Shown here in pieces: positions 1 through 13,953 of a DNA stretch of 64,000 nucleotides. Source of the stretch: Cornus controversa (Eukaryota > Streptophyta > Magnoliopsida > Cornales > Cornaceae). The position numbers and the translations under genes are program-made. Each line of letters starts with the position of its first letter. The stretch's first letter is position 1. The stretch covers positions 78,082,533 through 78,146,532 of the forward strand of contig CM048845.1 in NCBI GenBank assembly GCA_026545225.1, written 5' to 3'. The notes below the pieces were generated by a model, which ran no database searches, was not told the DNA's origin, and was given only the letters and a program-made list of their open reading frames with translations.

Positions 1-2967
1 TTTCTAATGACATTTGAGGGTTTATATCAAATTTTTGTATTAGATTTTTGTTATTGTTTTCGAAGTACCTTGTCGTGGATCGCATGAAAGTTTAGAAATT
101 GGCTTCATTTTATAGAAATGATGTATTTACTATCGATCCTTTTTCATCTTATAGAAAAAGGATGTTGTTTCTTTTGAATGATATGTAAAAAGTCTAAATG
201 ATCCATATTTAATTTTTTTTTAAAACATTAATTGTATTGATTGGTCCACATCAATTGTTTATTAACTCCTACTTAATTGTCCCTAATAATATACATAATA
301 AGGTAAATTAAACTGTAAGTTTATGATTTTCAAAATAGCACCAACTTTCTTTAAAAATCAAACTTTGTTAAACGGACTTTCTCGCATGGTGATTGTTGCT
401 CAATTAGGTCTCTCATGGTGATCGATGGTCAATTAGGCTAACGAAAATGTTAATTTTACTTAAATGCCCTTGATTGTTTAGAGAGAGAGAAATCACGTAG
501 ACAACTAAACATAGAGATGTTGAAGAGATGGTTAGGGTTTTGAGCTCCCCTTTTTTTTTTGTTTTTGGTGATACTAGTGTTAGATTTGATGAAAACTTTG
601 TTTCATTTTTTTCCAAGGCTTTATTAGTGTAAATGATGATAGAGTTGCAATTGGATGAGTTGGTCTCATGTTACTTCATTCGTGGATGAGCTGGTCTCAC
701 ATAGACCATGGATCAGATTTTGAACTTAACATATGGATTGAAACATTCAGATAATTCCTAAACAAATTCCATATGAAATATGGTCGCCCTATCTTGCTTG
801 GCTTGCAGCTAGCCTTGGGTTTGAGTGATATCCCCCGATTGGATAATAATCCGATCTTATATAATATAATATAAATATATTACTAAAATATTTTTATTAT
901 TATTTTCTTCTACTTCTTTTGTACCTTTTTATTGATTTTTTTATAAAACCATACCCTAAGTGTACTAATTAGAGTTTTTAAAGAAGGTGAAGGTTAGTTA
1001 GTCTAATAAATAGATTATGGTTGATCCAATTCGAATTCGACAGGCCTAATCTCACGTTAGTCATTAGGTGAATTTGGACCGGGTTGAATATCAACGGCTC
1101 AAATATAGTGACTCATATTTAATGTGTTTGTAGTGGGTTCTAATCTAGTGAACTTTTTTAAAAAAATGTAATAGTTAAATTTTATTTCTGTTAATTCTGT
1201 CATTATATTTAGATGGATAAAAATTGGACATGTAAAAGTACAGACTCATCTATTTATCATTGACATGACCTGTCCCATTATCTAAAAAATCTATATTTTT
1301 TTTCAAAAATAAACAAATATTATCAAGTTAATATGTAGCAAAAGAGACAAATAATAATTTATAATATATTTTTGGTTCGAATCATTTGTAGGGTCCGATC
1401 TGATCCGACCCGACCCGACACATTTTGGTGTCACGGACCATGTGGCTTGTAAATGGGTATCCATTTAACCCGCAATGTTATTGGTTTGATTTTATCGAAC
1501 GTTGACGTTTGCTTGTTTTGGCATATGTTGTTTGGCTGCTCTGGTACTGGTGTTTTGGTTGTATTTCTGATGTTATGATTTGCTGCTCCAACAAATGTTT
1601 ACAATTGTCACCCTTAGAAGGCAGCCCAACCTTCAAGTGTTGTCCGATTATACTGCTTCTTAGTTCCCTAAATGAGAAGTTAGTTGAGCTGCAGACCCCT
1701 GAACGTAGGTTAGCCAAAGTCCCCTATCAACTCAATCTAGAAGTAGTGAACTGACGAAATCTGTATCTCCACATTCTCGAATTTGAGAGTGAAGAATAAG
1801 AGTACAACTGTCTCTGATAAAGTCTTCTCTCCATTGAGAAGATCAGCCACCACCGAAACATTTATTAGGATTGACTGAGAAGAAAAATGTTTTAACAAAA
1901 AAGTGACTAGTGTGCTTTAGACAGTAGTTATTATCCAATGCTTTTAGGTAGGTTTCTAGGCTTACAAGTAGTTCCTCCTTCTTGGCTCTATTTTTCATGT
2001 GGGAAAACAAAACTAAATGTTAGCAAATCTGGGTAACATTCAAAAGAACTGCAAGCCAACCAGCTTTGTCAAGTCAAAAATGAAAGACATCTTCATCTAA
2101 GGTTAAGGTTAGTCGTGTACATTTTCCTCCCAAAAAAGAAAAAGAAAAAGAAAAAAAAGGAAAGAGACATGTATCATTTACAAACATAGCTTTCAAATCA
2201 ACCATACCCATTAAAGCACATAATACAAGGTTCCTGTATATCATATACCATCAGGGGTTTCACCCCTAAAATTCCCACTATGTTGAATTGATCTCTCACA
2301 AACTCACTTCTCAACTACAACATAAAGCAAAAATTGCACAAATTACATCTGAATAAGAACCCTGCACAAATCATCGCTCTTATTCCTTGCTATCCTCTTG
2401 AAATGTTGAATTTTGCATGCTGATCCTCGTTTCTTATGCAAAAGCTAGATCTTCCCCTCCATCAAAAGGGCTTACAGTTGCCTGCTTTAAATATTTACCC
2501 TGCTAAAATAGGAGATCTTAAAAATATATATATATATTCTATATTCTTTGAAGTATCAATATTAAAATAAACACCGAGTTTATATTGGTAATGACATCTG
2601 TGAGATCCTCAGTAGAAAATGTTAATGCGACTAGTGAACATGGTAAAGCAATTAAGCATCAACGGTTGTTTCTTTAGGAGTTCAATTAACCAAAGAGTTT
2701 ACCGTTGACCAATGATGTTTTAGGAGGTATAAATCCTAAAAAATATACATATTTGCATATACACATGTGTTATTGACTTATTGTGGTCCACACATAAGAA
2801 CTCCCAAGTGGCAATGACCAAACAGGAAGTCTAATTTTGTCCATACAAGTGTGAAATATGACAACTTAGGAAGCTCTAGATTACTCTCTCTTGGTATGTA
2901 ATATTTGTATTGCAATGTATTATGTTTTTGGTTGAAAAGACAAAATTGAGATCAATAATATATATCC
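1..2967. other. intergenic, no gene recognised
   Basis: AT-rich DNA downstream of the 5-phosphatase gene. The open frames here are short and carry no recognisable domain. Around 1390-1425 there is a run of repeated GACCCGAC-type words, probably transposon-derived, and a purine tract lies near 2130-2165. I see no RNA gene. Confidence 0.5.
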
Positions 2968-3063
2968 TCATCCAGTTAACCTAGCATCGATAAACTATCT
3001 CATCCAGTTAACCTAGCATCGATAAACTATCTCATCCAGTTAACCTAGCATTGATAACCTATC
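2968..3063. repeat. 32-bp tandem repeat, three copies
   Basis: Three head-to-tail copies of a 32-bp unit (TCATCCAGTTAACCTAGCAT plus CGATAAACTATC) occupy 2968-2999, 3000-3031 and 3032-3063. The first two are identical and the third has small changes. The array lies about 300 bp beyond the stop codon of the 5-phosphatase gene. Confidence 0.9.
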
Positions 3064-3355
3064 TTACCTCTAATGTTACCCTCAACGTGCCCATGTCGAC
3101 ACGACACAACATGAACATCACTGTGAAGTATGTGTCCTCGTACCTGTTGGGCACATTCAAGCTGAGTCCCCATATCCTAAAATTTGTGATTTAGGGATGT
3201 CCAACAATTTGACACATACCCACACCCGATACAAGTACCCGGGTCCAGATAAGATAGTTGATAACTTAAAACAATGGTATTGATGATCACTTACTTTTTT
3301 TTGTGACGCTGGATCACTTGTCAGGCGCTATCAACTAAGTTCCAATTTTCCCTCT

Positions 3356-6300
3356 TTAATACAGAAAAATTGCAGGATGGACTGCCGCAGTACTGAAATT
3401 GAGGGCCTTCTGGAGTTTTCGTTGGTCAAAAACTTCAACTTCAACCAAGAAGATTGAACTGACTGGCCGATGATCTGAGAGCCTTATCTCTGCTGGCTTA
3501 TAAGAAAGCTGTTTTATGCCTTTTCCCGACCATAATATACGATCACACCTGCACAACATATATACTATACGATCAACCATAATTGCAGTATGAATTAAGA
3601 ACTAGCAGCGACCTATATACTGGAGACAAAGGCCTCACAAAGGTGACTATATCAACAACTGCTCTGTCACTGCTCAATTATAGAATTTCATGACTTGGTT
3701 CAATTTAAGTTGGTGAAAACAGGTCTCTCTCTATCCAGAAATAAGAATGGTTGGCAGATTTTCTGTTCAAAACTATCGAGTTAGATCGTGTCAGCTGAGT
3801 CAAAATCACAAAAAACTTAAACTAATCGGACTGAATTGAGGCCGAGTAAATTTAATTGAGCCCAGCTTCAAGTTGACTCTTTTGAGTCTTGGCACATTGG
3901 TGCATCCCGTTAAAACAAAAACTGCACAAAGGCAAACTGTAACCCTGCCAAGAAAAGGGGGAACAGGGGTGGGGGTGGGGTGTTCCATATTGTGGCATTT
4001 TTTATGCTTGGAACAAAATTGCAATATGCACCAGATTTATGTCATCTTTTTCCCTACCAATTTATTTCTTAAATTCCAGGTTTTGCAGTGTTGCTGTCCA
4101 AGAAAATCATACTTACCATGCCGGAGATCTCTTCTTCTCCCCTTCTTTTGGGTTTTCACCAACATATCTATCAGAGTCGATTGCATATTTGTAAGTAGGT
4201 GGAAAGTTTATCACTCCCTCCTTCCATCCATCGAAAACACGCCCTCTGCGAAGTTCTTTGATAAGCTGCATCATGTTGCCTTTAGTCAACTTCTCATTTC
4301 AAAACAAACCATGTACATATCAAAACAAAAACATTCAGGGACATCCTTCAGAGAGGAAATTAACAATAACCATAATAGAATGACTATGGGTGTTTTCCCA
4401 AAAATATAATACAAAAATGATCCAAAAATATCCATAAAAAAGTCTCAACCCCACACCCAAACATAGACCCCAAAAGAAAAAAGCAATTGACTAGTTGATA
4501 GATCCATCAATCCGAATAATGACTAAATTATAAGACAAGCTCAAAAATTATAAACTTTGAACAAAGAGGCCCTAGTCTATGTAATCTAACTTTTCCTAAA
4601 TACAATATCAGAATTCCTGTTGCTCTTTCTTTAAAAAAAATGCCCGAGAATTGAAGTTTTGCCCCTCAAGGCCCAAAATTCCAGACTCTTCCCTAGTGGG
4701 TATTGGGTAAAAAGTTCTAAAAGGGAATTAAACACCAATTGCAGTCTAGGTATCAATCAGATCCATATTGAATTCCGTCCAAAGTTTTACCAGTAGCATG
4801 TTTTTTCTTTCTTTTTACTACAATCACGCAAAAATTAGGCAGTTTCAGATTATGAAACATATTTGCATAAAGTGTGTTTTAAATCTCACCTGATCACTGT
4901 TGAGAAGTTCATTCCACTGTTTCTTCACAACAAGCTTCCTTACCTCTGCGTCCAACATATTGAGACGATAATTCAAATCCCCAAACCAGAATATCTGACT
5001 GTTACAGAAGCACCCAATCACAAATTCTTGTTGAACAAAAAAATTTAAGATGCAATAAAAAGAGGAAGAAGATTCTCAATTGTAATGATTGAATCAGCAG
5101 CTGGCTGCACACTATGTGGTTTACAGTTCGTAATTCGTATCTCCAACTCTCTGGGACTTCCTAAAAGTTGCATCTAACTTAGTCAAGCTTAGACTTTTTT
5201 TCCCCTTTACTTGAAACAAAATAACAAGAACTCTCTTATTCTTGTCCTTCTTAACTGATCACACCCAAATATTAGCTATATCATATCTGGAGTATATATA
5301 TTGGCTCAAGAGCTCATATACTAGGAAAAATAATTGAACTGAAAAAAAAAGATAAAGTTGACATATCTCAAATTTCTAAAGGGGCTCAAATTGATTGCCA
5401 CTTGGAATCTCAAAATTTATAAAAAAACTAGAACTGAGCCCAATCATTATTTGTCAAAACCAAATATGACAACTCCAAACCTTCAATTGATTATTTTAGT
5501 GTCATTTAGAGAAAAGAAAGAAACAGTCAAAGCATAAACTATAATATGTTTGAGTTTGATCCTTTATTTTGTTGGCTTTTCCACAACTTCAGTTTTCATT
5601 ATCGATGCTAAACAGACTTTTTGTATCTCAATGCAGTGATACTCTTTCAATCTCTTAATTTTTGGAAAAAGAGAGATTATTTATATCACCAGATTCACCA
5701 CATATATTAAACTTTAAAAATTATTATTATATATATATATATATATATGCACACGCACATGCACACACACACAAGTATATATAAAAGAATCAGATCAATC
5801 CATATTTATGTGGCTAGTGACTCAATCTGATTTCGAAGCACACTAATACTCGCATAAGTAGACAATAACTCATGTAGATTAAATTTCACCGACAAAAAAT
5901 GAAGCTTACTCATGAGAGGGAATTGTCTGTGGTTGATCAGTATCAATGACAGAAGAGAAACGAGTACGTCTTAAGATCTCGGCCACATCGGAATTACGCC
6001 TTTGTTTATCCCCATCCTTTTGACCAGAGGTCAAATGAGAACAAACAAAACATAGTCGCGTTTGAAAAAGAGACATGCTAATAGAAACAGATCCCTGCAT
6101 CAGAAACCATCAATTAACTAGGCTGATAACTCACAATGTAAAAGCAAATATGGACAGTTCTCAATCGATAATACGTAACAGTGACAAGTGGGTGCATCTA
6201 CAATACTGCAATCATCAGCCAGTAGGCAATCACATAAGCATCACATCAAAATATGGAGTGAAATATTTTGTTTCATTAAATAGAAAAATGAGGAATATTG

Positions 6301-9300
6301 AATAACCATATTTCCCCTCCATCGTGTGTGAAATGAAGGCGGTATCCTTCCACAGAAGGATGCAGTGTGATGGTTATAACAGGACAGTGAAGGCATTGTA
6401 TCCAACATTCCCACTGCTATTTTTAAATTTTTTTCCAAAATTTACCAATAAATGTGAGTCAGGCAGCATGGCAATAATTACACAGGATTTCATGTTCTTC
6501 AGCATTGCATTAGAAACACCTAAGACACATGCTGGTGCAAACTTGACACAGGTTGGTACACAATTAATGGGAAAGGAGATGTGATACCTTGTTACCCATG
6601 TAGCCCATAATCCCGACTCCAACAGGAGAGACTTTCAAGTTGTTTACGTGTCTCCTTAACCTTTGACGCACCCAAATTGATACGTATATCCCAACCATCT
6701 GCTTGCTGACTATTCGCACAAACCTAGGACGTGGCTTTACTCCATCTTTTAAAAATGCACTTATGTGTTGCACCTCTGAAATCTCTAAAAAGGAATCGTC
6801 CTCCTCTTCAGATAATTGATCGGAGACATCTGAAAGAGAATCAAGAACTTCAGGCTTCTCTTGTTGATCCATCCAGATCAATCCTAGGTTTCCAGAGCTC
6901 TGATATGATCGTTTTAATCCACCACCATTCAGTGCGATATTTTGAGGGCTGAAGGTTTTAGGATTCTCCATCCAACTAGAGCCAACTCTTGCAGAACTGC
7001 TCAACACTCTGCGCAATTTGAAACTAGAAGGGTATAGAGGTGTTGCATCAAATGACTGTTCAGGCCAATCCAATCTACTGTCATTGTCAATGCCATATAG
7101 TCTCTTTAACTGGAGTTTCTTCTCCATACCAATTATCCCACTCAGTTTACATCTTTCAGGGTATTTATCGTTAGTGGTGCCCATCGACTCCTCGCCTATC
7201 ATCTCTAATGCAGGAGTCTCGATATCCGCAAGTATATCAGAAGCAGAAGACGTCCTCAATACTGGAGAAGGTGGGGCACTATAGCTTTTGTGTTTGGTTT
7301 CAGGTTCCAAAGTTCCATTCAAAGTTCTACGAATTATTGCCTCCCATTTTGGAATTGGCCTGTTATCCTCAGCTCCAAGTACATTCCCAGCATTCAAAGG
7401 GACCACCTCTTGGAAACTGTTAAATGTAAATAGAGACATAGCACTCAATCATGATTATATCAAAGTTAAACTTCATGGCAACCAAATGTATTAATACAAT
7501 AAATGGAATTGCACTTTCTGCCATTGTGAGAGAGAAGAATGTCTAATAGCAATGGATGCACTATCAACAATTCAAAAACATGACTTATATATTAGTACAC
7601 TTATTATACTATAAGTGCAGTTCTCTGAAGGCCATTTTTCTTTCTTCTATAAGGAGTTACTTCATTCCAAGAAGTCAATACTGAACTCGTACACCATAAG
7701 TGATAATCCCACCAGTAGACCACATGCCCACTGAAGAAAAGTTGCAAAGTGAGGTTTGAAAATTTTAAAGGTCGTACCCAGTGCACAAGGCTCCCGCTTG
7801 AGTGGGGTCTGGGAGAGGTAGATGTTGGCTAGCCTTATCCCCATTTTTCGAAAAATATGCAAACAGAAAATCTCTCTCTCTCTCTCTCTCTCTCGCCATT
7901 ATAGTTTGTTATATCATCTCTTTTTATTTTCTATTGTTTTGGTGATGTCTGTAAAATGTCTGACCATTAAATAATTATCTGTAAAATATGTGGTCATTAA
8001 CCAAGTAATGTTGCCCTCCAAGAATTGTTTTGATCTGGGCCCTCTAACACGAACTAGTTGTAGTCAATTCAGATAATCTCTTATGCTCATTAAGTAACCC
8101 AAAACTCTTGGCCTCTTTTTGGCAGAATTTTAACATATAATAGTTAGATATCTGCACTTGCTGAGGATTTTTATCAAATTGTGCTTAATAATAAGTTTCT
8201 TATATTTCTTCTCAACTTCCTGCTCTATAATAAGAATCCAATGTGTGTGTGTGTGTGCGCGCGCGCGCAATAAATGCACATGCAGCACTTATAGTGTCAT
8301 CACCAGTCTTGCCTAGGCATTTTGATAAATATTTAAAGAACAGCCAGTCTCCATTAATGGCACCCCACTAATAAACAGGTAGATAGAAATTGAACACACA
8401 GGTTGTGTGCACACTTGTGCACTCAAAAAAATGATCTTAAAGAAAAAAAATTATGTAGTATTTATCAAAACACAGAAACCCACAAGATTCTTACGATCTC
8501 CATGTTGAGTAAATGGTATAATACATGATCTCAGAACTTCTGCAGATTCACAAATAATAAAGAATTTTCCTGATGCAACCAATTTATTGAATGCAGGTGC
8601 ACAAATAAATTGTGACGGACTCGAGAGAATGGACTTCATGTTGATTAATCCCCATGTACACAGAATTTTAATGGATTTACAAACATCAGGAAGTACTCAC
8701 CCAAGAATGTAAATGTCCGCTGGTTCTTGCATACATAGCCACTCATCAATATCAAGATCCTTGCATGGAAGTTTTCCAGCAACATTCCAAGTTCCTATTG
8801 TCACCCTACAGAAAAAACAAGCTCCATAGGGTATCAGTGAGTACCAAATACTATAATTTGGGTTTCAATACCAGACAGGCAGAAACCAGATACAAATAGT
8901 TTGGAGCCAAACCTCACATCTTTTGTATTTATATATTGAACACGTAGAGTTTCTGATTTCCCTCTTCTGTGCCTTAACAGATAGCCCTTTGAAGGTGTCC
9001 CTGGATAAATAGGACATTGAAACAACACAATCGTGAGATAGTTATCAAATGAGAAAAAGTATTAAGATGACAGGATTATCTATCAATCTTTATTAAGCTC
9101 ATCTATCAATATTTAAATATTAAAAATATCAAGCTGCATTAAATTATTGATAACATATTAGTGTTTCAGTCAATATGAGATTATGAGCACTAGTTAAGAA
9201 TGAAGCAAGTGAATTGTCAACAGTAAGTCATAACAAAACTCAGAGACAATAGTTTAATCATTAATGAAACAAAAAAAGGAAAGGGCAAAGATGAACTCTT

Positions 9301-9901
9301 TAGCAAGTACAGTTTATTTAAATCAAATGTCACTTGGCAACCAAATGTCTTTAGCAGAAGTAGACACCAATCAAAAGATTGAAGAGGTAAAATACAGGAT
9401 TTGATATATGTTTTTCAACTTTAAATAGCTATAAGCAGGAGTTTCAATTGGACAAAATAAAATCACTGAAACAGAAATTATATTGCCTGAGGTTTGACTT
9501 GAACAAACAGATAGTTTCCGGTGTGTTCTAGCGGCATGATCCCCACCCACATGCACTCTTGCATCTCTAACAGAGTCAGCTGGATGAAAATTGTAATAGA
9601 ATGATCAAGCAAAGAAAGTGCAAGAAATTAAACGCCATGGTCAAATTATGAAACCCATACCATCATCCTCGCTCTCAGTTTCAGTGTCAATTTCATCTTC
9701 ACTAAAATCAGACACCTTGGGCTGAATATTTAGCCATTTCTTCGCCACAATGGAAGGCCAAAAGGCCTGCAAACAAATGCAATTGTTGACAAATCATCAA
9801 GAACCATGTAATTGACATGAAAATCACACAAGAACATGAGAAGATAAGTACTACAGCGCTTCCAAGAGTACCTCAGAACGTTTCTCTCTTCGGGTTTTCA
9901 T
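3356..9901 (-). CDS. type I inositol polyphosphate 5-phosphatase (IP5P1/IP5P2-like), 10 exons, 628 aa
   Basis: The enzyme family removes the 5-phosphate from inositol polyphosphates such as Ins(1,4,5)P3 and dampens phosphoinositide signalling. Exons in transcript order: 9901-9872, 9766-9661, 9579-9487, 9000-8913, 8805-8701, 7416-6588, 6094-5910, 4998-4890, 4265-4117, 3548-3356. They total 1887 nt with phase kept at every junction and TAA at 3358-3356. The start [10 protein letters not shown] followed by [11 protein letters not shown] is the usual N-terminus of plant type I enzymes. Catalytic-domain motifs are GTWNVAG (about 110-116), FQEVVPLN (142-149), GYMGNKGSVSISM across the exon 6/7 junction (about 412-424), CSHLTSG (435-441), WFGDLNYR (483-490), PAWCDRILW (563-571) and SDHRPV (589-594, with the conserved Asp-His pair). 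A low-complexity insert of about 150 residues lies in exon 6, as is usual for type I plant enzymes. All introns are GT-AG except intron 3, which fits only a GC donor. Seen: motifs and splice phases. Inferred: exact substrate and subgroup. Confidence 0.95.
7871..7894. repeat. CT microsatellite in IP5P intron 5
   Basis: A run of about twelve CT dinucleotides lies within the largest intron of the 5-phosphatase gene. Another short dinucleotide array (TG then CG) sits near 8243-8268 in the same intron. Confidence 0.85.
9485..9487 (-). other. non-canonical GC splice donor of IP5P intron 3
   Basis: Exon 3 ends in ACCTCAG and is followed by GCAATA. Exon 4 starts after CCAG at 9001. Joining exon 3 to exon 4 at this point restores phase 1 (a Gly codon) and reads ...SSQTSGTPSKGY.... 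The nearby GT dinucleotides downstream are in the wrong phase, so a GC-AG intron is the only join I can find. Confidence 0.65.
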
Positions 9902-10049
9902 TGTGACGGGATCGAAGATACAGAACAGAAGCTCCGAAACACACACAGGAGATTTTGGAAAATGCAACCAGCAACACAAGGCATAATTTTGAGTGTTCTT
10001 GGAGTTTTTTTTATACCAAATGAGAGGTTTTAAGGATCATTGCAAACAA

Positions 10050-10463
10050 AGCGTGTATACGGTAGTCCTGTTTGAAGCCAAACACAAAGAAGATTCGTAC
10101 TAGGACCAAATGGAAAGGACAGGAGAAGTAATGGTCAAGTTTAACAGACATCCACAACCTCAACTTGCAAAAAAAAAAAAAAATTCGATGGTCCTAACGC
10201 GCGTCCATTCCTCGTTGAAATACAAAAGCATTATGTCATTGAAAATTCAAATAAGTACAAAAAATGTTACATAATAATTAGAATGTCATTTTCCGTTATA
10301 ACAACGAACCTCTTGAAATAAATCAATTGATATCATGCCACATCCATAACTTCCAGCAAATTAGTGGGTAAAGATAAACCATTCACATCAACTGTTAAAG
10401 AAAACATCTTGAAATAGGAAAACCCCATGCACTTCAAGTGCATATCAGTTATTTACTATTTAC

Positions 10464-10502
<39 letters not shown>

Positions 10503-11093
10503 ATTTAACTTTAAGACAAAGCAACTGGGTGATTAAATTTTTCACATCAGGCAGGCAAAGAGAGACAAATGTGAGCCATAAAATCTATGCTAGACTGACC
10601 CACCAATTATAATAGGCCACTCCTTAACAAACACAAACTCTGATTAAGATTTGCAACTACAAAGCTAAATCACTCCCTAATGAACAAAATTAATATAATT
10701 TTGTAACCCATCATAGTGGAGATTGCAAAATCCCACATCACATAACAGCCAGAAACAAGGCATAAAACAAGAACAAACAAAAGCAGGTCCGTGAGTAAAA
10801 TATACAAGTTCAAGTCAACTGGTTTATTAAGAAGTAATTAACAAGTTTTTTTTTTTTGGCACAGCTGTTGACATACTGCCATACTGGTAGGACGGTATAT
10901 TTTAATTTCTTATCCTCTGTTTCACACATTAAATATAAGTATATATAGATTGCAGTTTTTGTATATACATATATTTAGTATAGAAATAACATAGATAGAG
11001 AGAGATTATTAGCAGGTCGGTACATTTTAATTTCCCTTTCTTTATGGTAGAACCAAATATATATAAATGTATGTGTATATGTATATATAAAAC

Positions 11094-11144
<51 letters not shown>

Positions 11145-11671
11145 GGTGGTACTGGTGGGGGTTGGGCTGAAGAGGGTAAAGTAAAACTACCCAAGAATTA
11201 TCCAGAAGGGAAGGCAAATTAGGGGTGGGTCCGCACTCCAGAGCACTCTTCGTGGTGGTTGATTGACTACAGCTTTGTGAAAAAAATAAAAATAAAAATA
11301 AAAAACTCTTTCGATATTTGATGTAAAGATTACTTTGAATAACAGCCATGGAAATAGAATAACAGAAATTGGATTTTGCTTCCGCATATAGTGTAGTGTA
11401 GTAGTAGTAGTTATCCGATTTTTGAGTAATCATGAGCTGTTTTTTTCTTCTTTAGGAAATATCTAATCTGTTTACCTCCTAGCTGAGCTGAGAATGAATA
11501 TACGGTGGTGGGGTGGGCAAGTGGACAAGTGTACGATAGCTGTACTTTCTGTGGATGAACAAACATGGAGGGCTGGGTGGCGCTTTAGTGTTGGTGCCTG
11601 CAAGACGACAGCAACCAAGAAATTCTTGGTTGCGGCCTCATGCATTGCATACTGAATTTTATCCATCCATA

Positions 11672-11702
<31 letters not shown>

Positions 11703-13580
11703 TTATACATTAATGTATTTTAGTTTTTTTTTTTTTTACTTAATGTATTTTAGTTGAGATCCCGAAACTATGGGCATGAAACGATGGGCCTAAGCTGGAA
11801 ATATATATCTAACTACTGTATACAGATTCCAGACACATGTATGCTATGGCTGTATCGAAGAGAAATAATAACAAGGGTAAAAAAAAAAAACTCTCAACTT
11901 TCACAAATTTGTAGATTATTCCCTTAAACTTTTGTTTTTACACATAACCCCTTAAAGTATTAAGAAATACCACAAAATACCCTTGCCTTTTACAAAATGG
12001 ACAGAGTAGTCTCGTGTGCATCACAATTCACATATGCTCTTTTATGTTGTAAAATTTCTATAATATCCTTTTTACTTGTCAAAATCTCTTCGAGTCATTT
12101 TATATTCATCTATTGATCCACAATGCAAATGGGTATGAATAAATGATCGCCCATTTAATTCTAATACCCCACACATATTGCAAATGAAGAAATGAATCAG
12201 AGAGAAGAACACATTCGTATTATAGCACAATGTTGTAACCTAGTTTGAGTTAGATTGATTTCTGAGCTGGAGAGAGAACATTTCGGTTGTGAATTCTTTC
12301 GTAATTTTTCAAAGACCCATTTTATTTGTTTTTTTCTTTAGTCTCTACAAAGGTAAAATCGTATATTAGTTGCATCACCAAGAAGTATTTGCAAATGTTC
12401 AAAAATTGAAGGTTATTTTTGCAGTATCCTAATAATAATATTAATAATAAATATTTTTAAAACTAATTTATGTTTTTTTTCTTAATTCAAATAATAGGTG
12501 ATAATAATTGAAACAAATAAATTTATCATAAATATACTAACACATTAACTCCTGTCGGTTAATTAAAAGAGAGTAATGTTAATTTGCTAGTCTTTGATTT
12601 TTTTTTTGTTTTATTTTTTTGCAAACCGTGATACTATAACCAGAACCATCAATTCAATAGGTACGGACCTACGGTACTAATGCTTAATTCACAAATCTTT
12701 ACACTGAATTTGAAATGTTGGGAATTGGAATTCAGAATAGAAATTCATAATGTTTGGAACCAAAAGAATTTAAAATGGAATTGAATTTCATGAAATGTGA
12801 AATCTCAAAATATAGTGTTCTCAACTTCTATGAAATGTGACTTGAGAGGGCCACATCAAAAAATTTCCTTGAAAAATGAAAGAATGTAGGATTTAAGCAA
12901 CACGGAAATATAGGAATTGCAATCTCAATTTTTCAAAAATTAAACAAGTAATAATATATAAGTCGACAAAATATAACAACTTTAACTCCACGGAGTAAGT
13001 GAGTTGTCTATTTGGAACAATTAGCCTCGGATATATTCTATAACTTATTATTACTAAAAAAAAAACTGTGACCACAGCTACAACTGTCACCCACTCGCGT
13101 AAATAATGCTCAAGCAGTGAGTCGTCAGCGTCAATAAGCCGTAAAGTGACCCGTTCCATGTATCAACCATCCACCTCCAAACAATTCACAATAATAATAC
13201 TTTTGTGGTGCAAAAACAAAAGTTGAACCACGGTCGTCAATCCGTGGTCGTCATCATCAATAAATTGTATGATTTGCAACTAGGATATTGATTTGGATTG
13301 AATGAATGGAAAGGTAAATAAAATATTGAATGGTGTTTGGTTTTAAAATGACCAACAAAGAAGACAATAAAAAAAAAGCGGGGGAAGGAAAGATAGTTTA
13401 AACTCTTAAACATATGTTTCTCTCCTTTAAGAGATAAAAGAGGGAATCTAGGAACACAGATACTTCTCCGGAGTCATCATGCTTAACGTCGAATACATAT
13501 CCGACACGACACAGATAAATGTTAGATACCTGTATGATATGCTAAATTGCAACTAAAATAAGGTATGATATTTTTTTCTT
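10050..13580. other. intergenic, microsatellites only
   Basis: No protein or RNA gene is recognisable. The stretch holds TA microsatellites at about 10469-10500 and 11670-11694, a TA/GA compound array at 11095-11141, and several poly-A/T tracts. The open frames that cross these arrays are low complexity. It includes the promoter side of the 5-phosphatase gene; I could not place a convincing TATA box. Confidence 0.5.
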
Positions 13581-13582
13581 AG

Positions 13583-13953
13583 TTGGTACACACACTTGAT
13601 AAGAAGTGTGAAGTCTAATTATACTGTACACCTTGGCCTAATTTTACGAATGCAACTTCGCTGTAAGTTGGTGGAGGATTGTAGGGGGCAACGCCCTCCT
13701 GCCCAAAAGGTGGGGGTTCAGGGACTTGCTCCCGACCCAAATTTTTTAGAGGAGTATTTTGATAATTTCACACTTTGTTATATAGTCCTAAGAGGTGCCT
13801 ATATATACAACTCTCTATAATTGTATTCCGTTTTTCTCATCATAATGAAAATTCTGCAACACCATTGACGTAACCCTAGATTTTGGGTGAACTTATAAAT
13901 CTGTGTGTCTTTATTTGCTTATTTGATCTTCCTTTATGCTAATTTTCGCAACA
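13583..13953 (+). repeat. Copia-type LTR remnant (solo LTR-like)
   Basis: The segment has the layout of a plant Copia LTR: a 5' part with GGGGGCAACGCCCTCCTGCC-type G/C-rich text, a TATA-like CTATATATACAACTCTC near 13798-13814, then CGTTTTTCTCATCATAATG and GGGTGAACTTATAAATCTG followed by TGTGTGTCTTT. It ends near CGCAACA. No coding region flanks it, so it is probably a solo LTR. Boundaries are approximate and I saw no clear target duplication. Confidence 0.5.

Noticed and set aside
1509..1754. 81-aa plus-strand frame starting MLVLAYVVWLLWYW
   Set aside because: An opposite-strand frame of similar length overlaps it, no domain is recognised, and no splice or promoter context supports a gene.
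3873..4409. 178-aa plus-strand open frame
   Set aside because: It is the opposite-strand shadow of 5-phosphatase exon 9 and its introns; the minus-strand gene explains the region.
10427..10612. 61-aa frame over a TA array
   Set aside because: Microsatellite translation (YIYIYI); not a gene.
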